From Benincasa hispida (Eukaryota; Streptophyta; Magnoliopsida; Cucurbitales; Cucurbitaceae): a DNA stretch of 64,000 bases. The stretch is taken from contig NW_024063779.1 in assembly GCF_009727055.1 (NCBI RefSeq), positions 378,536 through 442,535 on the forward strand. The letters run 5' to 3'. Both the position numbers and the translations under genes were made by a program. The notes beneath the pieces are model-generated. The model was not told the DNA's origin and made no database searches. It saw nothing but the letters and a program-made list of their open reading frames with translations. Shown here one piece after another: positions 32,886 to 44,555 of this stretch (position 1 is the first letter of the stretch; every line of letters starts with the position of its first letter).

Positions 32886-34615
32886 AGACTACCTCAACAC
32901 ATTTGAGACATTGAAGTATGTGTTAACAACAACTTCAATACTAATAGTCCAAAACTGGAGGCAACCCTTTATTTTAATGTGCGATGCGAGTGATGTGGCA
33001 GTCGGAGACATGTTGGGTCAAAAAAAAGGAAATTTAATACATTCTATTTCTTATGCGTCAAAAGCATTGAATGAGTCCCAGGAACACTATACCACTATTG
33101 AAAAAGAAATGTTGGTGGTAGTGTTTGGTCTTGAAAAGTTAATAGCATATTTGGTTGCTACGACAACAACAATCTACACAGACCACTCTGCTATTAAGTT
33201 TCTGATGGACAAAAAGGATGCAAAACCCAGGTTGATTCGCTGGGTACTGCTACTACAAGAGTTTGATGTGGAAATCAAAGATTGAAAGGGGACTGAAAAT
33301 GAGGTGGCTGACCACCTGTCAAGATTGGAAAACAGAGAGATACAGCTAAGACAAGTTGAAATCAGAGATGTGTTCCTTGATGAACACCTACTTAAAGTTG
33401 AAGACAAGGAACTCTGGTATGTAGACATGGTTAATTAATTAACCATAAAATATTTTCTTGAGCACTTCAACGCACAACAAAAGATACGACTTATATATGA
33501 TAGCAAATTCTATTTTTAGGATGAACCGTTTCTTTACAAGCAAGGTCATGACTCCAATATGCGTCGATGTGTTCCTAAAGTTCAAACACAATGCATCATA
33601 GCTGAATGTATGATTCTTCTTATGGGGGTCATTTCAGAGGACAAAGAATTGTTGTCAAAGTTCTTCAATGTGGGTATTTCTGGCCCACTCTCTTTTAAGG
33701 CACAAGGGAGTATGTTCTGAAATGTGACCCCTGCCAATGCACTGGAAATATCTCTTCAAGGGATGCAATGCCACTGAACAACATATTGGAAGTTGAGTTG
33801 TTTGATGTATGGGGCATTGATTTCATGGGACCTTTCCTCTGTCTTGCTGACAATGATACATCTTATTAGTAGTTGATTATGTATCAAAATGGGTCGAGGC
33901 TGTAGCTTGTGTCAAAAATGATGCAACAACTATTTCAAAATTTCTAACCTGAAACATTTTCACGTGCTTTGGAATGCCTAGGGCACTGATAAGTGATGAA
34001 GGTATGCATTTTCTTAACCGTATCATTTCTAAGTTACTTTCTAAATATAATGTAAGGCACAAAATAGCTACCGCATATCATCCACAAACCAACGGTCAAG
34101 CTGAAGTATCCAACAGAGAAATAAAATCTATATTGGAAAAAGTGGTCAACGCATCTAGGAAAGATAGAGCACAAAAGTTGGATGAGGCTCTATAGTCATA
34201 CAGAACTGCCTACAAGATGGCTATAAGTATGTCTCCTTATTCTTTGTATTTGAAAAAGCATGTCATTTACCTTTGGAATTGGAGCACAAGACATTCTGGG
34301 CAGTAAAGAAGCTGAATCTGAATTTGGAAGTCATGGGTGAGCATCATAAGCTGTAACTCAATAAGCTTGATGAGTGGCGGCTTAAGGCATATGAAAACAA
34401 AAATATATACAAAGAGAAAACAAAGCGTTGGAATGACCAACACATCAGTAAGAACACATTCAAAGTAAATGGGCAGTGGTTAAGTTCATTCATCATTAAA
34501 ACGATCTTTCCTCATTGAGCTGTGGAGCTAATGCGAGAGGATGGTACGAACACATTCAAAGTAAATGGCCAGTGGGTAAAGCCCTACTTTGAAGGAAATC
34601 TAGAATCCCAAAAAT
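32886..34615 (+). pseudogene. Athila/Tat-like Ty3/gypsy pol relic (RNase H and integrase)
   Basis: 32911-33285 reads [20 protein letters not shown], then [20 protein letters not shown] and [20 protein letters not shown], the tail of RT and the RNase H domain. Near 33300 comes ENEVADHLSRLEN. The integrase core can be followed with shifts: VDYVSKWVEAVACVKND (33865-33930), [17 protein letters not shown] (33968-34020), then [20 protein letters not shown] (34080-34140). A C-terminal FKVNGQW then PY motif near 34555-34590 is typical of this lineage. LTR-retrotransposon Pol performs RNA-primed reverse transcription and insertion. Gag, protease and most of RT are absent, and stops are present. Confidence 0.85.
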
Positions 34616-36095
34616 CATCCATCAAGCTATGCGAAGCTATCTGAAGCTCGCATTGAAGCATCCTTGTGTTTGACCAAACACATAATCCAGGGACGCTTCC
34701 TCTTCATCACTGTTGTTTTTTCTTTCTGTATTCTATGCAATTGATTTTCTCTTTGCTTTGATTCTTGTTTGTATTTTCTCTTTGAAAATTTGCTTTATCT
34801 TGCATGTTTTTGAATGTCTGTTGAACCAGCTTAAGAAATTGTAAAGTAAACGCGTCAGCTCAATAGGAATTTGAGGGTGTTGGTTGTGTCTTGTGAATTT
34901 AATTAATCTTTCATAAAGAGTTAGTTTTGTATGTGTGATTCCCATGCCTTCTCCTTTAAGTATTGAATTAAACATTTTCATTTTCATCTTTGCATTTGTC
35001 CTGTGTATGTCTTTCTTGATTTCTTGATTATCTTCTTATCTTATGTTTTATATTGATACCTTGATGATATTATTAATGTAAAACCTATAAGTCTAGAGTT
35101 AGGTGTTAGAAAAATCAAGTCTAGAATGATTCTATTTAGTTTTTTAAACTATGATTCCTTTTTTTTTTTTTTTTTTTTTATCAAAATTCGACTTTTACAG
35201 TTTTCAATTATTCACCAACAACTGTTTATCCCATACATAGATCTAGAAAAATCAAGTCTAGAACTTTCTTTAAAAATCAAGCATATGTTCTATATCCGAC
35301 ACATGCAAGCCTCAACTCACCTCCTCTTGAAAATCTCAAAGCATTTTTTATAATTCTCTTTTAGCAATAAGGACCTTGCTTATCTCCAAAATTTGGGGGT
35401 GGGGGAGGTCTGAGTTGATGCGTTCCCTTTCAAAAATTAAATAAAAAAAAATTATTGGACGTAATAAGCAAACTCCTCTGTCAGTGCTTTATAAAATAAA
35501 ACTTCTAGTTGACAAGAAGTTAAGACTGGGAATGACACTAAGCCGTAGTTGGATGCTCGCATGACACCTGTGAGAGCAAGCCAAAACGAAGTTGAACATC
35601 CAAGACCAACGCATCCCAACTCCACTATCTAAGCTTAAGAAAAGCTCAGTCATCTTGAAACGTATAAATGCTTAGATATGAGTTCAATTTTGAAGGGCAC
35701 TCACCCATAGTTGGATGCTCGCATGACACATGTGGAGGCAAGCCAAAACGAAGGTGAGTCACCTTAATCAATGCATGGGTGGTCCTGAAAACAATTTGCA
35801 AATTCTTTTTTTTAAAAAAAAAAAAAAATCTTTTCTTTTACAAGAGTAGCATCTAACGCATTATTGTTTAGAAAGATGAGAAAGTTTTGTGAAACAAAAG
35901 GAGTTACTGAAAAAAGGCTTGCTGCATGCGAGATAAGACACATTCTTTATTTAGAGAAGGAACAAACCTGTAATTTTTCAAACGCCAACCTTAGAATACT
36001 TATAAGTTAGCATGATGAGAGGTGAAGCCAACACATTAAGATGATGGAGATATGACAAGAAATTATTTTTAGAATACTCGAGGACGAGCATTGTT
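34616..36095 (+). other. Non-coding region between Athila/Tat-like pol and 3' LTR
   Basis: No env-like or second RNase H ORF is recognisable in these 1.5 kb, although this lineage often has one or more extra ORFs here. A pair of about 60-bp direct repeats lies at 35548-35608 and 35704-35765, and short poly-T and poly-A tracts break the region. Confidence 0.6.
35548..35765 (+). repeat. Pair of ~60-bp direct repeats before the PPT
   Basis: The phrase TAGTTGGATGCTCGCATGAC, followed by AC(A/C)TGTG, then AGCAAGCCAAAACGAAG, occurs at about 35549 and 35706, 157 bp apart. Confidence 0.85.
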
Positions 36096-36109
36096 CAAAA
36101 TTAGGGGGT
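36096..36109 (+). promoter_or_regulatory. Polypurine tract of the Athila/Tat-like element
   Basis: AAATTAGGGGGTG sits just after a CTCGAGGACGAGCA motif. In plant gypsy elements the phrase GAGGACAAGCA then AAxTTGGGGGTG immediately precedes the 3' LTR. Confidence 0.75.
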
Positions 36110-37500
36110 GTGATTACTTGTAGAACAATTAGGATTCTAAATGATAAAAACACATTTGTCTTAAAGGAAAATGCATGGAATTCCACAAACACCACTAGCA
36201 TTTATGAAAACATACTTTTTGATATAACTGCTTCACTAACGCATCTTATCGCAGGATTTCAAGAAAATTCACTAAGTATCGCAGGCTAAGCTAACGCAAA
36301 GACATGCGTTCGAAGTTGGCCAACGCAGAGAAGATACATTGGTTCGTGTTGTTCTTTTCAAATCACCACTTGCAAGTACGGGTATCTGACTGTCGGCATC
36401 TAAAAAGCAACTGAATTGGCAAGCAACTGATCAGGGCTTGGAAATTAATGTTGTCCTATCACAAGTTGCTAAGAAAAACGGCTATAAATAGGATGACTTG
36501 CAACCAAAGAAGGGATTCATTTTTTTTAGATAGAAAGCTTTAGAACCTAGATCATAGTACTTTGCTGCTGCAAGAACATAGGGGGGAAAGAACTATTGTC
36601 ATTGTTGATCAAGGAGAATTGTAGAAGACCAAGCTTGAAAGAGAATTCTTCTTCATTTCTTCACCAAGTTGGTTGTACACACATTTGGATCAAGCCAAAG
36701 AGGACAATTGATTGAACTCTACGGCTTGACTCTTTTCTTTTCTCACTTCATTTCCATTTTCCATCTCATGTGATTAAGTGTTATCATTGTAAAGACAGTT
36801 TCATTATTTATTAAAACGTGCATTTGATCTATCACTTTTGCCTCTATTTACATGCTACTGTGTGATAGACGCGTTTATGAATTGTTGCGTGCTTAATGCC
36901 CAGAGCTTTAATCATTCAGATCATCTGGTTGAAGTTATAACTCAGTTAAAACTATTCGAGAGAATACGATAACTAGAAACACATTGAGTCAAAATGTACA
37001 ATAGATTTAGAGATAAAAATACTTATGTTTCACTACTTTCTGTAACCAACGCATGTACCCTAGAAATATGGACATATGTGGCATTCGCATTGAGAAATGT
37101 TGAATAATAAGATCAGAGAAACAGAAACCTAACGCATCTTACATACATTTGGTTTGTAAACAATCATCTTTGTCATCTTCATTTTTACCCATTCCCTTGC
37201 ACACATGTTCACCTTACTTGGATCAACACATACCCCTAACACTTAGCACCATTAATTTATTAAGCCTTGTGTTTCACTTGAACTCTTGTGTCTTCTTGTA
37301 TGCATGCAATAAGATTAGTGTAGATAAACTTCTCTCGCATTTATTTAGAACCCTTCTGCAACTGCTGCAATGCAAGGTCTGCGTTAGTCTAGCATAAATC
37401 TCTATGTTCGACCCTGGACTTACCAGGAACCCTAATTAGATTTATACTTGGATCTGACTCACGAAAAGCTTGTACGCATTATAGAGAGTGTAACACAACA
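36110..37500 (+). repeat. 3' LTR of the Athila/Tat-like element
   Basis: Begins TGTGATTACTTG right after the PPT. A TATAAATAGG promoter motif is at 36483-36492. The end is placed near ...GTGTAACACAACA at about 37500 because the sequence character changes there; no second LTR is present to confirm it. Words such as CTAACGCATC and CCAACGCATG recur. Confidence 0.65.
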
Positions 37501-38250
37501 CATCAACGCATCATCCAACTTCTCACCTAAAGAGTGATTCATCATTCATCTTCATTCACTTCAATCTTGCTTTACATCTTTATTTATAATACACTTCTTG
37601 CACACATCACGAAGCAAGAACAATCGCTCATACACATTTGATCGATCACACATCTTTTACGATTTTTAGGACAACCACCAATCACTTTGGAATAAGCTTC
37701 CCACTTTCATAGTTGACTGCGCAAGTAGGGATAGCTACCCATGATCTAGTTTAACTTCCCATGATCATAAATAACTACCTATGTTCCACAAATCTCATTG
37801 GAGCATCCTTTAAATTTCACGCCACTGCCAACTAATCTCCAAGCGTTCTTGTAGTTTATTGGGCAAGTGTACTTAATTTAAGTACCTCAAAAAAAAAAAA
37901 AAAATACTTGCCTTATGTCATGCATACAGGTAATCCAGTTCTTATTTGATAAAATGCACTTTTGAGAACGCCCTGGACCAAGCTTGATTTCCATCGAGCT
38001 TACACTTGATCACTTGTGGCAGGTGGCCATCAGGGCAACACTTTCCGCACACTTGTTGTGCGTGCATCAACATTGCTTGTTTGTAGAGTTTCACTGTTGC
38101 CTATCTAGGCCACACCCGTGTGCCCCTGTGCGCCTTTGGCTTCCATAGTGTCATACGTGCTTCTATTATGTTGTGTGCCTGTTAGCCCCAACGAGCACAT
38201 GCTTAGGAACTCTCGTGGGCACCGAGTGCATGTGATAATCCTTGAGCACC
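37501..38250. other. Unassigned intergenic or repeat sequence
   Basis: 750 bp with no recognisable coding, promoter or terminal sequence. A poly-A tract (about 37889-37903) is internal. The open stretch at 38118-38300 has no recognisable motif and is not called. Confidence 0.5.
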
Positions 38251-40725
38251 CAATGTGGCCACCCATAACATCCGAGTCCTCACAGGATTCCTTAGATTGA
38301 AAGGAGAACTTAGAATTAAAAGCTTTGAAGGGGAAAAAAACTGGTTAAGTACCTAAACTATGCCTTAGAGGAAGACAAATTTCTAAGTTTTGAAGGCATA
38401 GTAGGTTGAGGTAAAAAATTTGGCTAAGTGTCCAAACTATGGTATGAGAATGAGAGTTGAATTTATAGCATAGGAAATAATAACGAGTGTTACCTAAGTT
38501 TAACTCATAGAATAGTTTTTCTAGAAAAGTGAAGAATTGACTATGTTCTAAAGTTATAAGGAGTAGGGGTTTAACCTTGGATAAGACATTTCAAGTGGAA
38601 CATACTAGGGCATGTTCAGCATATACTAAGGGGACTTGGACGTATAGGAAAAGTTGGCTTAGGATGTTAAGGATTAAGTGAACATGTAAGAAAAGAATTG
38701 GTATAGTGTTAAAAGACCATGCGTTGAACCATGCATAACCAAGTGTAAGAACTAGGGTTAGACACATAGTTCTTGGAAGATTGACGCATGGGCAACCTAG
38801 GTTGAGAATTTGGCTAGGTTTTGGGTGACATATGACATTACAAGTGATGAAACCCTAGGATTTGAAGGTTGGACGCATGAGAGGTGAAGTGGACACATAG
38901 TTGAACCTACTTGGGCACCTAGGGTTAGCTTGGGTGTATAGTGAAGGCCTTAGCAAGCATTGGACAAGACATTAAGTCATTAAATAGGATCAACACATGA
39001 AGCTAAGGAAACTCTAAAAATTGGACGCATGGGGAAGAGGTTGAATGCATAAGGGAGGTGTTAAACTCTATCTTAGAAACATGAGAAACTTAGGCAAAAC
39101 ATGAGCTACAACAAGAAACCCTAGGAAGAGTAAATGATGCATACTTTGGGAAAATGACTATCTTGGATGTCTGGGAAACTATGTAACCATGTTATGAACA
39201 CTTTGGAAATAATAAAAGAAAGAAAGCATGCTATGATAAGGGAACTAGAGCAAAAAAAAAAAATGAGAGTTGGAGGTGTTGAACGCATGGAAGAGGAGAC
39301 CATCTACCAGTTGAGTAAGTTTAATATGATAATGAGGTGAGAAATGTGGCTCAACCAAACGAAGTTGTAATTAACCTATGTAGGTGGTGGAAGTTTGTGG
39401 AGCAAAGTTGAGCATACAAAACTTGGGACGACCACCTTAAAGGTAAGCATGTGTTAGACATGTTTAAGTGAAGACACAACCTACTTACATGCAAGTAGGG
39501 GTGGCTCAACGGGAGGAAGACACTCAAAATTGCCACAAGAAGGAGTGTTACATGTTGAGGTAGGAGGGGATGACGAGGATGGGTTCTTGACGCCTATAAA
39601 TACCCTCCAAGGTTCTTATTTCATTCCAAAACTCAAAAGTTCTTAAAAAAGACTCAAGAAGGAAGTGATTGGAGGAATTTTGGAGTGACCATGCGTTGAG
39701 GAGCTCACCTATGCGCTGAAGAGGATCCAGCCTTGCATCCAACTTATTTGTGAGGAGCAACCTTGCATCAAAACTTGTCTGTGGGGAGCAACCTTGCATC
39801 CAACAGTGCTGGAGGAAACCCAACCCTGCGTCCAACAACTGTCTTTTAAAATCTAAAGGTTTAGTTTGGGTCTTTTGGGTTGGTAAGCTAGGTTTAGGGT
39901 TAAGGAAGTGTTTTTAAGAATATTTTACCCTAAACACAGGATTCTTAGTTAATTATTGGCTTAGTACAGGCTCAGGATTCAAGAAGAATAGAAGATACAG
40001 GAAACTTGGGAACCCCTTTTCTAATGAACTGTAGGTGGTTTTACCTTCTATACCTTGGTGAATTTATATGTTTATATGTTTATATATATATATATATATT
40101 ATACAAGTATGGTTTTAATCCATGGCATGATCGGAAAGTATGTTTTCTTATGATTTTATGATATTTTGACTATTTGTTGAATTTGTATGGATGCATACAC
40201 TTGATTGAAAACTAGAACTGTACTCAGGGAAATTTGTTAGAGTATCTCGTGGACGTCTAGTTGGGATTGTCAGTATAATCTGGTTGAGATTGTTAGCATA
40301 CTTGAGTATGTCTAGTGGGATATTGTCAACATGTGTACATTTGGCGAGTTATATTGGGTACTAAAACTGTTTCCATGAATTTATGATTGGTTGAAACATT
40401 GCATTTCTGGAGAAACGTATGATCATTGCCACATCATCTCAGTTACCAGACCGAGGTCATTCATACTTTAATGTGATTCTGTGATTGATTTTATATGAAA
40501 GTATTTTCCAAAATGAATTTAAAAAACAAAACTTATTTTCATACAAAAATTACCACTCACTGAACTTTCCTAGCTCATGTTTTCTAAATGTTTTTATTTC
40601 CCTGATGGAATGCCACTAGAATCTAGAGTCGGTTGGCAGAATGGTTTCTAGAATAATCTATTTCTAGAGATTCTGTTAGGTTGGAAAGTGTAACTAGACA
40701 TGGTTTGTAACCTTGGTCATGTATG
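38251..40725 (+). repeat. Gypsy-like LTR, truncated on the right by a copia A element
   Basis: This resembles the insertion at 21886-24755 in layout: an upstream part with many GACGCATGG / AACCATGCGTTG words, a TATA box (TATAAATA at 39595-39602), then a transcribed region with 'acgcatcc..ccttgcatcca' repeats. It also has a trailing 'ccactcactgaac' segment like 'gtcactcactggg' at 24335. It stops abruptly at 40725 where the copia A LTR begins. The left edge is uncertain. Confidence 0.6.
39720..39840 (+). repeat. Short repeats of CCTTGCATCCAAC type
   Basis: Units like GAGCAACCTTGCATCCAAC occur about four times with spacing near 35 bp just downstream of the TATA-like box in the gypsy-like LTR piece. 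Confidence 0.7.
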
Positions 40726-42719
40726 TGTTAGGATTGGTGTCCTAAATCTCGCTGTAAGCTCATAGTTTGTAGACTTTGTATAAACATATTATTGTTAATA
40801 AAATAAGTGTTATTTTATAACCATATACTCAATCCAATAAACTAAGACCCAAGGTTATTTCATGTAATTTAAACAAGTATGTAGAGACATACAAGAGATT
40901 CTTGTTTAAATAATAACCTAAACGGTCTGTATTACATAAATAAGACTGGGTACCTTATCCTGGTGACACTACGGATACACCCCACATTGTAGGTGTTACA
41001 AGTGTTGTAAAGTTCTACAAATGATCTGATCCTTATCATTTATGTGGAGACATATGGGTGGGGGTATCCTATACAAAGAGTTTGTATAAGATTTGACCAC
41101 GAAATGATTAGTCACTGTATATAAAATCATTAATAATAGAGACTTACATTTCACTAGGATGACCATATGTGACATGACCTGAATCCTGAATGAGTTGTGA
41201 ACTCCTGCTCATGAAGGCGGTCATTTAATTTGTATGGGTGAGAGTGGGCAGGTTGCCAACTCAACAAGCCTACCATTTTAGGAATTCGTCTAATTGGGGA
41301 GCTGGGAACACATCTACACAAGAAAAAATTCATTTCTTTCCCGATGCAGGGACAAGTAGAGAAATTGCACCCTTAAGGGCTGATTCTGGGTCTTGAACAT
41401 AGTGGCCACAGCCTCTCTTGGCTCGAGAGGGACTTGGTCATAATGAGACTATGACTTATTGTTTATTAGAGGGATCAGTGGTACTTAAGGAGTTGGATGT
41501 AACTGTAGGGACAAAAAGGTAATTTTGGCCCAGCTGTACTTACGGGAAATTTGTGAGGGGTCATTGCACTGTTGATTGGTTATATCCAATGGACACAAAA
41601 ATTTATTTGTAGTGCGAGGAGTGCAGCTGACGGTCTTTAGTGGAGTGACCGGTAGTTGACGGATGTTGGGTAATTTAATTAAAGAGTTTAATTCATTATC
41701 CGAGTACCATTGAGGCTTCAATCTACAAATCCATAAGGTCCCTTATGTAGCTCAATAGAGATTTAATTCAGAGTTAATTTTGGATTAATTTGAAGTGTTT
41801 AAATTAATTGAGGGAATTAATTATATATGATATAATTAATATAATATATTTGACACACTATATTTTAAGGTAATATGAGAGGAATTTGAATATGATTCAA
41901 ATACTAATTATATGAATGTGATTCATGTAATTAAATTTAATATAAATATGATTTATATAATCCAAATATCAATTATATGAATGAGATTCATATAAGTGAA
42001 TTTAATATAAATTACATTTATATTAAATGTCATGTATTGTTGAGAGAAAATAAAATTTATAGATTATGTTGTATTTGATGCAATTAAAACTATAGGCTAT
42101 ATGTTATATTTGATATAACATATAGTGTATATTTATATATATATTATAATTAAAGTAGTTTATATTATATATATATATTATTAATTTATTTGAAATTAAT
42201 TAAAGGGAAGGAGTTACAATTTCAACTCCCTCCCCCCATTCTCTCAATTAATGTACGTGGGTTCAGAGTGGTTGAATATTAATCTTCTTCCTCAATTCTC
42301 TCTGCAAGAAATGTTCTCTCTTGAAAAGTTTAATAGAGAAGAAAAGTTCTTTTCTTTCCTCTCCTCTTCTCCATATCCTTCCCTCTTCCAAGGATTCAAG
42401 TAAAGCCCACAACTCTTGGTTGATTCCTTTATCCCAAGAGAATACAGAGAGTTCTCAAGTGATAGTGTCCGTTCTGAAGAAGGAGATCCGCATGGAGAAG
42501 GAGTTCTATTCGTGGCTTGTATGAGGGAGTTCTTGAAGAAAAGGTTCTTCAAAGGTAAGGGTTTCTGAAATGATAAGTATTTTATTTAAAGCATGTTGTA
42601 ATTTTAAGAAAATGCATATTTTGTTCTTGTTTTACTGTAAAACTTATATTCAATGAAAAATGGAATTTGGGTCAGTCTTTGCTTCCGCGCAAGGGATCTT
42701 TTTCTGAAAATTTCCTTCA
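40726..42719 (+). repeat. Complete 5' LTR of copia A
   Basis: 1994 bp from TGTTAGGATTGGTGTCC to TTTCCTTCA. The 3' end is fixed by the primer-binding site two bases later. The LTR contains the 'gggatcagtggtacttaagg' and 'cggtctttagtggagtg' blocks shared with all other copies, an AT-rich section near 41800-42180 and a strong splice donor-like word at 42551-42560. It is the reference for all copia A LTR calls in this window. Confidence 0.9.
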
Positions 42720-42721
42720 AT

Positions 42722-42733
42722 TGGTATTAGAGC
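42722..42733 (+). promoter_or_regulatory. Primer-binding site of copia A
   Basis: TGGTATTAGAGC differs by one base from TGGTATCAGAGC, which is complementary to the 3' end of plant initiator-Met tRNA. It lies two bases after the LTR terminus, as expected. Confidence 0.9.
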
Positions 42734-44554
42734 TAGGTTGTAGGCTTTCTGATCCCAAATTCCATTATTTTCTGTTGAATCGTTTTTACAGTAATGGTGA
42801 GTTTTATATATTCTGCATTCTGTTTCATGTGATGAATGTTGATGAATGTGGTTTTGTTGTTACGGGATAGGATACTTAGTTTTAAGGCTTTCTTTGTTTA
42901 CAAATGTGGTATGTAAAGACCACTGCATTTTTGCGCATTAATCTTGCTATAGTGTCTGTAATTTGTAAGTTTGAGTCGCTCATGTTGTTCCCAGGGAGCT
43001 TCAAAGAAGAGTTGTAGAGCATTGCTTCGTTGAAGAAGAAGAAGCAATTCTACAAGATCGTGTAGCTGCAGCTTTTGCTAAACAATCTTATAGCTTTTGC
43101 TACACGATCGTGTAGCATTTGCTAAATGATTGTGTAGCTAATGCTACAAGATCGTGTAGAGTTTGCTACACAATCGTGTAGCATTGGCTACAAGATCGCA
43201 CATCTGTTTTTGTTACACGATCACTGCAAAGAGTTTACTGAAAAGCGGTTCGATTTGATCGGTTCAACGCCTGGTTCACCTGTTTCGAACCAGAGGACTC
43301 TTTCTTTTGTAATAGTTAGCCTTTAAATTTTCTTTTAGGTGCTCTATCCCGGTCCAGTAACTGTTTGAATTAAATATACATGTGATGTATGTTTTTTCTA
43401 ATATGTCATATTGTATGTCATATAAAATCAAAACCCACCATAGGTTATGCATTCAATTTCATGCATAATTTATATTATAAGTGTTATAGTATATATATAT
43501 GCATGATTTAATTTTATAGCATGCTCATGCATCATATAATATGAATGTTGTACTATATGCTTGCATGCATAAATAACATAGTCATGCATCATTTATATTA
43601 TAATCGTTATAATATATAGTTTGAATGTATGCATGTGATGTATACTATTTAATTTCATTAATTTGAGATATATAAGTGTTATGTATATGTAGTAATGAAA
43701 TGAACATTGCATGATGCATGACATAACTTTAGGTAATCTTATAAACGTTATAATTTTATAAAGTGTGTCAATCAATGAAATGTAGGTTTTAGTTTGTTTC
43801 ATTTACTTTATAAGAGTTATAAATAAATGAAACTATAAATTAAAATCAATAACTAAGAGTTACATGCAAACTTAGGTAAAATCATTTTTTAAAATAGTTT
43901 TAAAATATGATTGAGATAGACCTAAGTTCACAAATTTCTAATGAAATTAGAAATTAGCTTAATCTTTTTTAAATCGGTTTAATAGGATTAAATTGGTTTC
44001 AATAAAAGATTAAATTTGTAGTAATTATATCTATAAGTGGATTTTTGTCTAAGGCGGGTTCTGGCTAGGCTGGGGTACTTAAGCTGACGGAAACGGAACA
44101 CCCCTACCTGGAAACCTACTTGGAAAGGTGAATTAGATAGATTTGCTACAAGCATGTAATTGTTGATTAGCATTTGTTAAAGTGTTTAATGAATATTAAT
44201 AAAAAAAATTGTTTAACTTTCCAAAGTAAGTGTTAATTTTAAGCAAACTTAAACAATCACTTGGTAAAAATAATTAACCGTATTTTTCTTAAGTAAATTA
44301 AATCTTAGGTAGTTAAAATATTCAGTGGGAGGAAAAGATGTATATGATACGTCATTTTTCCACTAACGTTTCTCCCTTAATATGCACATCGTGAGACTCA
44401 TGCTTAGCCTTGAGGCGCCTTGGAAGCGTCCTCCTTTGAATGGTGTTTGCATGGATCAATATCAAGGTGAATGAAGTGAGTATTTATAACAAGTAGGAGA
44501 AGGATGTGTGTCAATATGTCCTACGGTCATTTTTATTCGTTTGCACATTGAGAC
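42734..44554 (+). other. Copia A untranslated leader, first part
   Basis: No ORF of note. The leader matches 57506-59444, a second copy, over its whole length. It holds the 22-bp palindromic array (43035-43225), several 'tatgcatcatataat' words, and a GC-rich conserved block at about 44052-44120. It is followed by the direct repeat 44395-44480, whose partner spans the solo LTR insertion site. Confidence 0.8.
43035..43225 (+). repeat. 22-bp tandem repeats with a palindromic CGATCG core
   Basis: At least five successive 22-bp units of the type GCTACANGATCGTGTAGC plus a 4-base tail can be counted from 43099. One unit is a perfect 20-bp palindrome at 43098-43117 (core CTACACGATCGTGTAG). Related arrays occur at 57790-58280 in the second leader and, more degenerate, in LTR copies at 18540, 56960 and 59890. 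Confidence 0.85.
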
Positions 44555-44555
44555 C

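Noticed and set aside
43035..43225. Possible CRISPR array
   Set aside because: Units are adjacent 22-bp tandem repeats without unique spacers, in an LTR retrotransposon of a plant genome. There are no cas-like genes.
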